A DNA stretch of 64,000 nt from Sycobia sp. Sy_11 (taxonomy: Eukaryota; Arthropoda; Insecta; Hymenoptera; Epichrysomallidae), in assembly GCA_018907035.1 (NCBI GenBank), contig JACCIC010000004.1, positions 1,245,001 to 1,309,000 of the forward strand, written 5' to 3'. Positions 23,082-33,885 of this stretch are shown here, piece by piece (position 1 is the stretch's first letter; each line of letters starts with the position of its first letter). The notes under the pieces were generated by a model. The model did no database searches, was not told the origin of the DNA, and worked only from the letters and a program-made list of their open reading frames with translations. The position numbers and the translations under genes are program-made.

Positions 23082-24381
23082 CGAGGTGTGTTCAAATAAT
23101 AAGGTGACTTATTGGTTTAAAAGTATTTATTTAGTAATCAATACTTATATTGCCTCCTTCAAAGTAACCCCCCTCAGATATAATACACTTGTGCCAACGC
23201 TTTTACAATCATCGAAGCATTTCTGATAACTATTTTTTGGTATAACCTTGACTTCTTCAGCGATGCAGTTTTTATCTCCTCAATCGTTAAAAATCGATGT
23301 CTTTTCAAGGGTCTTTTTAGTTTTGGAAAAAGAAAAAAATCACTAGGCGCCAAATCTGGTAAATTTATAAACTGAGGCATGACTGTGGTGTTGGTTTTGG
23401 CCAAAAAATCTCTCAGAAGCAAAGATGAACGTGCAGGTGCATTATCGTGATCAAAAAACCACGAATTGCTTTTCCAAAGTGCCAGACGTTTTCTGCGTAT
23501 CGCCTCTCGCAAACGGCGCATAACTTGAAGATAGTACTCCTTATTGTCCGTACGACCTTGTGGTAAGAATTCCTAATGCACTACACTACGGTAATCAAAG
23601 AAGACAGTGATCAAAACCTTAACATTTGATCGAACTTGGCGTACTTTCTTCGGTCTTGGTTCTTCTGAACTCTTCCATTGGGACAATTGGGCTTTAGTTT
23701 CGACGTTATGACCATATACCCACAATTCATCACCTTTTGAGAAAATCAGCATTATTATTGACTTCAATCAACATCTTCTGAGCTATGGTCATATGACGGT
23801 TCTATTGATCAAAATTAAGCAGTTTTGAAACGAATTTCACTGACATACGTCTCATGCCCCAAAACATCCGAAAAAAGCATGATATTAGCCAACCTATATG
23901 CCAATATCTTCATTAATTTTTTTGATAGTGATTCGATGATTTTTTAACAAAATATCTTTCACTGATGGAACGTGTTCATCTGTTATTAACGTGCTAGGGC
24001 ATTCAGGACGAGGTTCATCTTCGACATGCTCTCGGTCTTCTTAAACAGCTTGTACCATTTATATACATTCCTTTTACTCAAAATAGACTCACTGTATGTA
24101 ACTGTTAACATTTCAAGCGTTTTAAAAGCACTGAATTCCATTTTTGACGCAAAATTTAATGCAAACTCTTTGCTCTATTTTATTAGTAAAAGAAAAACGC
24201 CGAATACACGAAAAACTTCTCATTTTGTATGCCTGTCACAAATAAACAAATAATACTATAGAGTTAAAGCTGTGAATATATGCTCGTTACACCTAACCAT
24301 TACAAAATAAAAAAAATCCATAATCGAACGGACGTAGCCCTTGATATTTGCAAAGTCACCTTATTATTTGAACACACCTCG
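23082..24381 (-). mobile_element. mariner element, full length, decayed
   Basis: The element is 1300 bp and flanked by TA on both sides (23080-23081, 24382-24383). The terminal repeats are perfect for at least 27 bp (CGAGGTGTGTTCAAATAATA... at both ends). They are better preserved than the coding part. Confidence 0.93.
23174..24240 (-). pseudogene. mariner transposase, frameshifted
   Basis: Transposase in several frames on the minus strand: N-terminus near 24190 (IEQRVCIKFCVKNG), middle 23573-23767 (FSKGDELWVYGHN, RPKKVRQVRSNVKV), C-terminal 23174-23521 with HDNAPARSSLLLRDFL and LPDLAPSDFFLFPKLKR. The last two motifs hold the second and third Asp of the DD34D triad. TGDE has become KGDE. Frameshifts at about 24130, 24040 and 23540 inactivate it. 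Confidence 0.9.
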
Positions 24382-24630
24382 TATTCACTACACAAAGAGT
24401 TACTTCAAGCCATAATCTTTAGTTTCTTTTTATTATCTGAGATAAAAAAACGTTCTTTGGTCGGAGTATTAATTTGGGATTCTTGTATAATAATTTTGTT
24501 TTTTATTAAAATATTATTAATTTTTCTCAGCGTTTTCAATTTTGTATATACAATTCAGAGTATAGTTTACATTAAAGGGAAAACTTCTTTTCAATATTCT
24601 ATTATCTAGTTCGAATATTTTTATTATATT

Positions 24631-26520
24631 TTATTTAGATAGTTTTAGACTTTCAAACACTTTGTTACATCTTGTTTGCAGGCATATATCTGTGATAAAT
24701 GTTGTTACATGTGAATCTTTATCCTTTTGTTTACCACAGCTTTCATAAGCTATAATGAAAGTCATTCGAGGATCAATGTTTAACATAGCATGTATGCACA
24801 TATTCTGTAAAAAAAAATTTTTAGAAATAAATTATATAACTATTTTTTTTATTCTTACATTTTGGTCTCTATTTATAATTATTTTATCCATTACTATGAG
24901 ATCTGCATAACGATCCTTAATACTTTTTTTAATATTGTCCCAATGAATAAATGGTTTTTGATTGAAAGCCTAATAATATTATTTATATAATATAGTATAC
25001 TTTTAGATTCTTTTTCACTAAAACTATTATGAACCTACTTGAGGAACACTCAAAACTATAGAGAAATCTTCTACATTCTCAATATCTCTTTTTGGATGTC
25101 GATATCCTGGTCCAGAATCTTGAACTCCTCTTGAATCAAAAACAAGTACTATTGCTAACACATCATGTTTTTTTTGAAAACTCTGCAATCTAATAAATAT
25201 CAACAAATATATAAAAATAGGATATATACAAACAATATTCAAATAAATATTTATACATAATACTATTAAATTTACTTATGATAATAGTCTATAGCTTGTT
25301 TACTCATAATACTACGCATTTCACCAGAACTTGATTGCTGACTGAGTGTTGTATGAAAGTATAAAGAAAATTTTGCTAATACAGAACTTTTTAACTTCAC
25401 TAACCATTGATACAATGCAGGCTGTTGATTTGTTTTTAAAAATGTTGCTCCAAAACCAAGTTTCCAAGTCTGAAATTTAATTATTTGATTTTCAAACAAA
25501 ATATTTCTAAGTAGAAAAAATGTTTAATATTATTGAATTTACCTTTACCTCTCTGTTTTGAAGCGTTCTTTCCCATGCTGTCATTCTAGCTTGTGCACCA
25601 TATAGAGCCATTAAAGACGGTAGAAATCTCCAATTCTGTACTTCTATATAAGCTTTTATTAATTGCATCAATATCTCACATTCTAATCTATATAATTTTA
25701 TTAAAAATTTAATAAATAATTTATAAGAATCTAATGAATATTTATAAAATCAATAAAATATTTATTTACGTTAAAGCAGCTTTAATTGTATTTAAAGCTA
25801 TGTGTGAACATGATAGAATATTACATTCAATTATGTCTTCTATTGATAATAATAATTCTTGATGACGCATTACTTTACAGTTAAGACTCATACTATACAT
25901 TTTCTCATAACTATAAGAAGTAATAATTTATTATTGATATAATTTTACATAAAGATAATAGTACTAAAAACAAAATTCTGCCTAAAGATAATAATATTAA
26001 AACTGGACACATACAAATCAATTAGCTGAATTCTTGCTGTAATAAATTGGCATAATTGATTTGAAATTTCAGCTACTGTAGCACCAACTGCATTTGTTCC
26101 ATGAGTCATTTCTTCAACTCTTTTTAAATCACTTTTTAAGGATTCATACATTGTCTTTAAAGAATTCTGTAAAAAAATTAAGTAATTAATAATAAATATA
26201 AATAAATCTTATAAATATAATATATAATACATCTTTACGAAGAAATCCTTTATTCTTTATATGTAAAAATCCTAAGTCTGCATATGATCGCTCAGCTACT
26301 GCAATTTGAGGTAAATGCATAAGTAGCATTCCCCAAGGTCCCATTTGTGTTAATCTGCATGATTCCCTTTCTTTCTCCTTCACAGATTGTAGTATTAATC
26401 CAAAAAAATTAAACAATATAAATATAAAATACCACCTACCACTGCTTCTTTTGCTTTATCAAAGCAAAGTTGAGTGACTTGAGTAAAAAAGGTATTTAAA
26501 AATTCATCCTCATGATCCAT
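24631..26520 (-). CDS. KICS2: KICS2 (C12orf66 homologue), KICSTOR complex subunit
   Basis: KICS2 is a subunit of KICSTOR, which tethers GATOR1 to lysosomes so that amino-acid shortage can switch off mTORC1. Nine exons (minus): 26440-26520, 26231-26377, 26015-26166, 25770-25910, 25543-25687, 25276-25469, 25039-25189, 24859-24969, 24631-24804. All introns are GT-AG and phases agree throughout. The result is 431 codons plus stop, close to the about 445 residues of the vertebrate protein. Recognised blocks: FDKAKEAV; LLMHLPQIAVAERSY; QFITARIQLIDF joined to YEKMYSMS; NWRFLPSLMALYGA; YQWLVKLKSSVLAKFSLYFH followed by a SGEMRS block; VLVFDSRG; FIHWDNI; FESLKLSK at the end. The exon 5 end could also be six bases earlier. 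It lies head-to-head with BET1, starts 1.17 kb apart. Confidence 0.93.
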
Positions 26521-27689
26521 GTTTTAATTAAAATAATTATCGTTATAGGAAATATCATAATATAGATTGTAATATACTGGGATATGATAAAGGGTATGAA
26601 TTTAGTCTGACCCTATAACAAAATATACATTTTTATAGTTACATTCACAAATTTTTGGTCAATTACAACCTATTATTTCAATAAATATATTCAAATAATG
26701 ATATAAAACATGAACAAGCTCTGTACGCACTTGAAGAAAGTATGATTTATAGTTATTAAATGTATCATTGAATATTTAATATAAAGATGAGTAGTTTTAT
26801 ATTTATAATATCATTATTGTTTGTCCTATATCAAGTACTTCCAGCATATATTTTTAAATTAGGCAAAAAAAAATGAAAAAAAATACTTTAATTATTACAT
26901 CTCAACCAAAATTTCCTTTGCATTTGTTTAAATTGTTTACAAAAAAAAATATAATTTACCCCATCAAGCCCCATTAATTTATATCAATTTTAAAAAATGC
27001 CTCGTAATCGCACCACGGTTGATGAAAACTACCCCCTCGCTATCATTGGTAAAATTCAAATCAATTCTACATAGATAGCATAGCGTTTATGATGGGAACA
27101 TTTTAAACTTTCAAAGTGGCAAGTATTCAGATATCTGTGATAATTTTTCTGTTGTCAGAATGTTAGCATTTGTTATAATTTACAAATATCCCAAGTTCAT
27201 GACAAAAGATATCATAAATGATATTCACGATGTTATCCATTGGATATCTGAAAAATTTCTATATGATATCTGAAAGAATACATATGAATAAAATAATAGC
27301 GGAGATAATAAATATTTTAAAATCAATAAAATATACAAAAATGAAGACGATGATATCATAGATGATATTGTGATATAAGCAAAAAAGCTTACCTGGAACA
27401 AGGTTACATTTTAGTCATTCAAAACTTAACCAATAAAAGCTGTCTTTTGGACAAGTCGAATCGTCGTTCATAAAGGTACCAGCTGCTTGAACTACCTGGA
27501 CTACTCTACTGCTTGCTGGCTGCTACAGTCACTACAGTGCTACTGCCATGAAACTTCTGTGACGGCTGCTCTGCATACATACGTGGCTTTTTCATTATTA
27601 TGATTTCAATTTGTGTATTAGAAAAGAAGTACTATATTTAGTAATTTATTGAAAAAACTAGTTTAATCGTGGAGTCGAAAAATTACAAA
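26521..27689. promoter_or_regulatory. divergent intergenic region KICS2/BET1
   Basis: 1.17 kb between two start codons on opposite strands, so it must hold both promoters and 5' UTRs. It contains repeated GATATC-like words (27130-27375) and a GC-richer patch with trinucleotide-like CTACTGCTTGC.. at 27480-27560 near the BET1 side. No further gene is seen. Confidence 0.55.
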
Positions 27690-28227
27690 ATGAGAAGGAC
27701 TCATTCAGGTATATGTGTGAAATTTAATCATATAATAAAATTTGTTTTTTAAAAATATTTTATTTAATTAGGAGGTTACGGTTATGAACCATTGCCAAGC
27801 ACTTCTCATTTAGAAGAAGAAAATGATCAGATGACTGATCAACTAAAAGAAAAAATAAGTGCATTAAAATCATTATCTATTGACATAAGTACAGAAGTCA
27901 AATATCAAGACAGGATGCTTCGTGATATGGTTATTTTTTGTTGCAATGCCTTATTTTCAATTTAATAAAATATTAAATTTTATATAAGTATTTTAAAACT
28001 ATAAATAAGCTTTTTTAAATAATTTTGTTTGTTTTAAATAAATTTAATACCTAATTCTTAATCTATTTTAGGATGATGATTTTGAAAGAACAAGTGGGTC
28101 ACTTTCTAGTTCAGTTGCTCGTGTATTAAGAATGGCTAAGGGAAGCCATAATTATTATATTGTATATTTGTTCTTATTTTCATTAGCAGTTTTCTTCTTT
28201 TTATGGATTTTCTTAAAATTTAAATGA
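27690..28227 (+). CDS. BET1: Golgi SNARE BET1
   Basis: BET1 is the Qc-type SNARE for ER-to-Golgi vesicle fusion, working with syntaxin-5, membrin and Sec22/Ykt6. Exons: 27690-27708, 27772-27929, 28072-28227, GT-AG introns of 63 and 142 bp, 110 residues (human 118). It starts MRRTHSGGYGYEPLP, followed by the SNARE motif from about residue 21 (EEENDQM...). The motif includes KSLSIDISTEVKYQD, with the likely ionic-layer Gln at residue 52. A C-terminal membrane anchor (YIVYLFLFSLAVFFFLWIF) leaves only a few luminal residues, as expected for a tail-anchored protein. The ATG gives the conserved MRR start. The tiny 19-bp first coding exon explains why no long ORF is visible. Confidence 0.95.
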
Positions 28228-28325
28228 CATTTAAATAGAAGTTTTTTTCGAACTATTCATTCCTATTATATATTATTAAAAACCAATTCAATTTGCTGTT
28301 TTACAATCAATACTTAAGAACTTTG

Positions 28326-28382
<57 letters not shown>

Positions 28383-29650
28383 TGTGTATATAATTCAGTT
28401 ATGAATCTATTGTTTATGTAATATCAATTAATCTTGTGTAATTATATATGCATAAGAAGAAAAATGAATGCTGCAAAATAAGTTAAACAAACATTTGATA
28501 AATTATTATGAACTTATTAATTGTTGTATTGTAACTTTATAATTTATTTATGTATTAACACTGTAAAATAATTTATTTTCGATTAAGTTTGTATTATTTG
28601 TAATTTATAAAACAGTGAAAATTTATATTACAAAAAATAAAAATTTATACTATTTTTGGATGCTAATAATATTATAATTATTTTATATCTTAAACAATTA
28701 CTCAAGCAAATAATTATATAAATAATTTTAAGAGTATAACATAAAACTAATTTAATCAATTATTTTTTATTATTAGTTTACTATAGGATTTCTAAGATTT
28801 ACATTGATCAAAATAGATCAATTTTATTAAAAGCTAAATATCAAAATTGAAAATGTAATTATTATTTCTAAACAATTAATTCCATAATTACTATTAATTT
28901 AGTTTAATGACAAAATTTAATTGAAGTTTTTTTTCTATCTATAAGTAGAATTTTATTCTATCTAAATTTTGAAAATGAAATTTTTTAATTAAACCATATT
29001 TCTTTGAAAAATTGATAAAAATTAATTTTCGTTAAAAGAAAATATTTCATGAACACAAAAGAAAAATATAGACTTATTACAATATCAGTTGTAAACAACT
29101 TTCTCTCATATCTTAGGTATGGTATTTACTTATTTATTTATTTTTTTCATATAATAAATATTATGAAACGTAGACTCCCGAATCCTTAGTCCTGACTTGC
29201 TTTGATAAACATTTAGCGCAATCAATTGCGTGTAAAAAATTATAAACAATGATGTAAACAAATTATGCGAGCCAGTAATAAATTTATATTGTTCAGTAAT
29301 TGGAAAAAGAAAATTTTGCCTTAACAAATATATGAATCATTAGTTTAAAAGGAGATAATTGATAATTCCTATATACTAGTTTGATGTTAAGTTCCCGTTA
29401 ACGTTTTATCAATAATCTAAATTATTAATTTATTAATAAATAAAGACAACAAAAATGAAACTTATTTTTAATTTTATACATTTAGTGCGCATGCGCAAGT
29501 GATAGAGAGTATAATGAGTATTATTAGAGACAATAGGAGAGATCGCCGATGTCAATATTAGAGACTGCAGTAAAATTTTAATTCCTAGCGCCACAGCGGT
29601 AAATGTAGATAACATGTTCCTACGATTCCCCAGATGTTGGTTTTTGAGCG
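28228..29650. other. BET1 3' flank, AT-rich
   Basis: Very AT-rich, with an (AT)n array at 28330-28381 and several AATAAA words that could serve BET1 polyadenylation. No gene seen. Confidence 0.6.
28330..28381. repeat. (AT)n microsatellite
   Basis: Uninterrupted alternating AT downstream of BET1. Confidence 0.95.
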
Positions 29651-29857
29651 CGTGCGATCAATGGGGTGACGAATGTTCAGAAAGGAGGAGACGAAACAAT
29701 AGATACATTAAAAAAGATTAAATGGTGTCGAAGAAATTCTTTAAGTGTATATAAATTTTCTTTTATGTGTGTGTGTGTGTGCGCGCGCGCGTATTTTATC
29801 TATTTATATATTTTTTATATTTATTTTTATTTTATTTTTTATTTTCATCTAATTATT

Positions 29858-29940
29858 CGGGGCGCACGATGACTCGGTTGCTAGAGCGAAGGACTAGTAA
29901 CTTGGTGATTCGAGTTCATATCCCGATCTCTGGTGTGCAT
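29858..29940 (+). mobile_element. tRNA-derived SINE head (copy 1)
   Basis: Resembles a tRNA with an A-box-like GACTCGGTTGCTAGAGCG and a B-box GATTCGAGTTC, 30-40 bp apart. The central AGGACTAGTAACTTGGTGAT and following ATCCCG.TCTC recur at 51146-51215. The folds are imperfect, so it is not a functional tRNA gene. A GT/GC microsatellite precedes it at 29765-29790. Confidence 0.65.
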
Positions 29941-30039
29941 TATCGTGATGTAAAAACTAAGAGTTGTCTTTCATAAATCTGGACTTTTGAGATGAATCGT
30001 TTCGGGCAAATGACATATAACACTTAAATAATCTTCTTT

Positions 30040-30130
30040 GTTGACCATTTGGTCGGTAGGAAGGAATTCATAATGCACTACACAACGATAATCGAAGAAA
30101 ACAATGAGCATAACCTTGATTTTTGAACGA
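30040..30130 (-). pseudogene. mariner fragment
   Basis: About 90 bp matching the transposase middle of the 23082-24381 family (GGAATTCATAATGCACTACAC versus AGAATTCCTAATGCACTACAC near 23567). It sits at the truncated end of the Copia LTR. Confidence 0.7.
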
Positions 30131-30139
30131 CTTTATACG

Positions 30140-32220
30140 ACATTATACGACCGCTTTGTATTAGTACTCTACAAAAACTGACTATACGTCGGTAGGCGCC
30201 GCTCATAAACGGTAGCGCATACATATAGTATACCATATACGCTCAGTGTAGTAGCATGCATGGTGCTATTTCTAACACTCCCTCTTACCAGCATGTCACA
30301 TACATACTCTCTACAATTTTGCTATAATCTGTTACAATATAAGCAGCTATCAAAACTTCAAACTCATTAAACCGTCGCATGACGCTTTTCGCTCGTATGT
30401 ACGTCAACTTTGATAACGACAAGCTGCACTCCCTTTAGAGTGCGGCTTCTAGCTGCTCTGCCGACCTTAAGGGACCTATTTAATCCCAGTTCTCCCGCTC
30501 GGAGCCTGCAACACAGAAATCTATGTTAATCACCAAGCAAAATCTTTGAGCTCAGCAAGTTGGGTTGTTGAAAGCTCAATGTCTTAGTGAATATATCCGC
30601 GAGTTGTTCCTTTATGGCTACGTATTCGAGCTTGACACACTCTTACACGAAATGTTCTTTCCGATCGATCATATGCCGTAACCTATTATTACTGTCGGTT
30701 TCGGTGTAATCTTTCGCGGTTAAGTTATTGCAGTGCAATCGGCATTAAATTGTTCGGCAGTATATTTTTAATTCAATCGTGAATAGCTAGAATCTCCTGA
30801 TACACGTCGCTTATGGCTACATACTCGGACTAGCATGTGGATAAAGCAGCGCTTTGCTGTTTCTTTGTTTCCCAGATCACGGAATCACCGAACAGTCGAA
30901 TCAACATACCACTTGTTGTCAGCACATTTTTATAATCAGAGAGACTTGCATCGGAGTAGACCGTCCTTACATCGGTTCTACCTTTATAAATTAGAGCCTT
31001 ATCGATCGAACCTAACAGGTATTTGTAAACTCGTGACGCGATTTTCCAGTCTTCTGGAGTTGAATTAATTTGGTCCCTACTCAGTATGTTAACGGCGTAA
31101 GTTATATCTGGCCGTGTCGCGTTAATCAGATACAGCAATGAACCTATCGGCTGGTGGTATTTACGGTTAGGAAACACTTCTACTGCGCAAACTTCTTTTT
31201 CTCTGCTTTTCCTATCATCACTATTCTCGTACAGGATTGACATCTGGGTTCTGACAAAATGCGTTCTCTCGAATCCGAATTTTAGAAGCATGTTCCTAAT
31301 GAAGTTTTTTTCGACAACTTCAATATCTTATTTTTCCTATCCCGCTCTAGCGTTATTCCTGAAAATTCTTGTGGCTCTACGAAATCTTTTGTCTTGAAGT
31401 CTACACTCAGTTTCTCTGAGATATCATGAATTTCCTGACTATTGTTTCCGAAGATCAGGATATCATCCACATACAGCAGAATGAAACAAATCATGTTATC
31501 CTTTTTCTTAATAAAGAGACACGGATCAGTATGTTCCGAGAAGAAACCATACTTATTTATTACTCCGATGAATTTTAAATTCCAGCGCTTGGGGCTTATT
31601 TTCAATCTATACATTGATCGTTTTAATTTCCACAGTTTATCAAGCTTAACCGCGAACTTTACTCCCTCTGGTACGGGCATGAATATTTCCTCATCTACCT
31701 CACCATAAAGGAACGCTGTCTCTACATCTAGTTGTTTTCAATCCCAATCGAAGTGATCAACGATCGACAAACAAGCCCTAACTAATGGCAATCTAGAAAC
31801 TGGCGCATAAGTCTCACTTAATTCATATGTGTTTCTGTCTTTGACCCCTCTGATCACTAGCCTGGTTTTATGTCTAATACGTCCGCCATTGTCTAATTTA
31901 GTTTTAAACATCCACCTCGAGTCGAGTATATTCAGCTCGTCAATTCTATTTAAGACATTTTTATCTACTACCTCAAACACGAGGGCTTTTTCGAGACACA
32001 CACTTCTACGAGGGCGCTATTTCCCTGTCGATTGTCCTTTGCCATTCCCGATTTTGAGCCGATCTTATGGCATTTCTATAGCTTACTGGATCTTTATTAA
32101 TCGAGGCTAACAGTATATACCTATCTACCTTCATTGATCTACCACGGCCCAATTTCGGTAAAGGCGTCTCTTCGTCGTCTGTTTTCCCTGACTCAAACTT
32201 GGTCTGCTGCTGGTGTATAT
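30140..32220 (-). mobile_element. Copia-type LTR retrotransposon, 3' half
   Basis: Minus-strand remnant with RT, RNase H and the start of a 3' LTR. The polypurine tract and LTR start (TAAGAGGGAG then TGTTAGAAATAGC) sit at 30276-30286. Gag, protease and integrase are absent; homology fades near 32220. The LTR is cut at about 30140 next to a mariner fragment. Confidence 0.88.
30830..32001 (-). pseudogene. Copia pol (RT-RNase H), broken
   Basis: RT start 31738-32001 (ILDSRWMFKTKLD, TYAPVSRLPLVRA), then an in-frame TGA just before QLDVETAFLYG. 31282-31680 holds GLKQSPR-equivalent RLKISPKRW and the intact catalytic box LLYVDDILIFG. A frameshift near 31290 leads to 30830-31291 with GSLLYLINATRPDI and the RNase H Asp in VYSDAS. 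The order and motifs are those of Ty1/Copia. Confidence 0.9.
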
Positions 32221-32600
32221 ATTTTTCATATATGCAATGACTACGCTATTTTGCGTGCAGTTACCAGTCATCATACTTTTTATGTTATATAATACAATAA
32301 TAAGAAATAAAATTAATTAAAATAAGTTAATAATGCTTATGGTATAACTAATTAATTTAGTTATATATTATTTATAAAAAATATGATAAGTAAATGTTAA
32401 ATATTGATAAATGGATGATAAATATTTATAAATAGACATTTTAATTCATGATAAATTGAAATATTAATAAAGTTTAATGTAAAAATATCTATTTTTAAAT
32501 GATAGGCAAATATATAAGTCTTCTAAATTAAACTTACTAAGATAAAGAATATAGTATATCAGCATATTTCAGCTTATTCATTAAATATTTAAATTAATAT
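32221..32600. other. AT-rich non-coding stretch
   Basis: Nothing recognised. Confidence 0.6.
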
Positions 32601-32814
32601 ATAGTTTTATCGATCTTACAGTCTTTATAATATAATATATAAACTAAAATAATGATAGATAGACTGTCCTTGTTGATTATCATCCTCGAAAAATCTGAAA
32701 TAAAACTTATAAAAGTAATAATAATTATAAACTATATGTTCGGGAACGCATTATTCATCTAAGTACGAAAAACTACTAACAGATGGCGCAGTGATATTTT
32801 TCTTCCATATCGCC

Positions 32815-32823
32815 TATAAAAGG
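32815..32823 (+). promoter_or_regulatory. TATA box (TATAAAAGG)
   Basis: Followed at once by CGGGCCCG, an arrangement repeated at 45623 (TATAAATACGGGCCCG). It probably belongs to an LTR-like segment. Function inferred. Confidence 0.4.
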
Positions 32824-32948
32824 CGGGCCCGAGCAGAATCAAATTTTTCTTTCGTAAACCTTAAGCTGAAGCTGATATTAATTGCATGTACTTCTATCGC
32901 TCCCACTATCAAAAGTGTGTGATTCGTAATTAATCTATTATTTTAATT

Positions 32949-33123
32949 GGCGGGCTGTGCCCACTCTTAATCCAAGTTCGATGACTGGTGAGCTGTGCCC
33001 ACTCTTAAGCCAAGCTCGGTGACTGGCGGGCTGTACCCACTCTTACACCAAGCTTGGTGACCGGCAGGCTGTGCCCATTCTTTAGACGAACTTGGTGCAT
33101 GGCGGGCTGCGCCCACTCTTACA
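32949..33123 (+). repeat. 38-bp tandem array, five units
   Basis: Units start at exactly 38-bp steps (32949, 32987, 33025, 33063, 33101). Each has GGCGGGCTGTGCCCACTCTT and a CCAAGCTTGGTGACT-like second half. Both halves are self-complementary (GGGC..GCCC and CCAAG.CTTGG), so each unit could form two small hairpins. Confidence 0.92.
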
Positions 33124-33485
33124 CAAACGATAATTAAACAAGTATGTGACAGCGGGCGGGCGCCTTTTCAATTCATCCTTTTTCTTTTCTACATTATAAA
33201 ATAATTTATTTCTTTTCTTTACATTATTTGTTATACGCCACGCATAAATTATAAAAGATTATAAACTACACTTTATTTGTTAATTAACTACATACAACAC
33301 ATTAATTGTAAAATTTAATATTTAGTTCTATGAAAAATAAGTGAATAATTTTTAAAATATCACTAACCAGGGCTCTAAATTTATTTCAAACCTTCCCCCT
33401 TTTAATTCTACTGGATCATCTATTATTACCATTCGAAACAATATTCATCATACCAATACACCTACATATATATAACTTCCGTAAC

Positions 33486-33638
33486 ACTATATTCTATGTT
33501 AATGAAGGGCAATCTAACTGCCCCCACCATTTTAATTTAGATTCACCTTTGGTGTCTGACGTTTCGAACCGTTTCAGTTCATCCTGAGAAACTAAACTCG
33601 TTTAGTCAAGTTGTCATTCACTGACATAGAATATAGTT
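33486..33638. mobile_element. small hairpin MITE
   Basis: Ends CTATATTCTATGT and ACATAGAATATAG are inverted. Half of it (GGTGAATCTAAATT..., ...CAGTTAGATTG) recurs reversed at 46000-46060. Confidence 0.6.
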
Positions 33639-33885
33639 TATTATTTTTATTATTTTTCTTATATTTTATTTTATGTTATTATTATTTTCTTTTATTATTT
33701 TTAATTTTTAATATAATTTATTTTTAGTAATAAGTTTTATTTTAGATTCTTCGGGGGTGATAATAAACAAGAACAGTCTGACTGTCATTATTTTAACTAA
33801 TATATGATATTATAAAGACTATAAGACCGATAAAAATATTGTTTAATTTAATACATTAAGAAATATAAGTTAATATATTATATTA

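Larger units (their letters stand above)
32610..33860. mobile_element. long-terminal-inverted-repeat element (family A) with internal tandem array
   Basis: Left arm 32612-32735 and right arm 33715-33840 are inverted copies of the family-A terminus (GATCTTACAGTCTTTATA on the left, TATAAAGACTATAAGACCGAT on the right). Between them lie an LTR-like segment with TATAAAAGG at 32815, the 38-bp array, AT-rich DNA and a small hairpin element (33486-33638). No transposase is seen. Confidence 0.65.

Noticed and set aside
29858..29940. Functional tRNA gene
   Set aside because: Only the box motifs fit. Acceptor and anticodon stems do not close properly, and a second diverged copy shows it to be a SINE.
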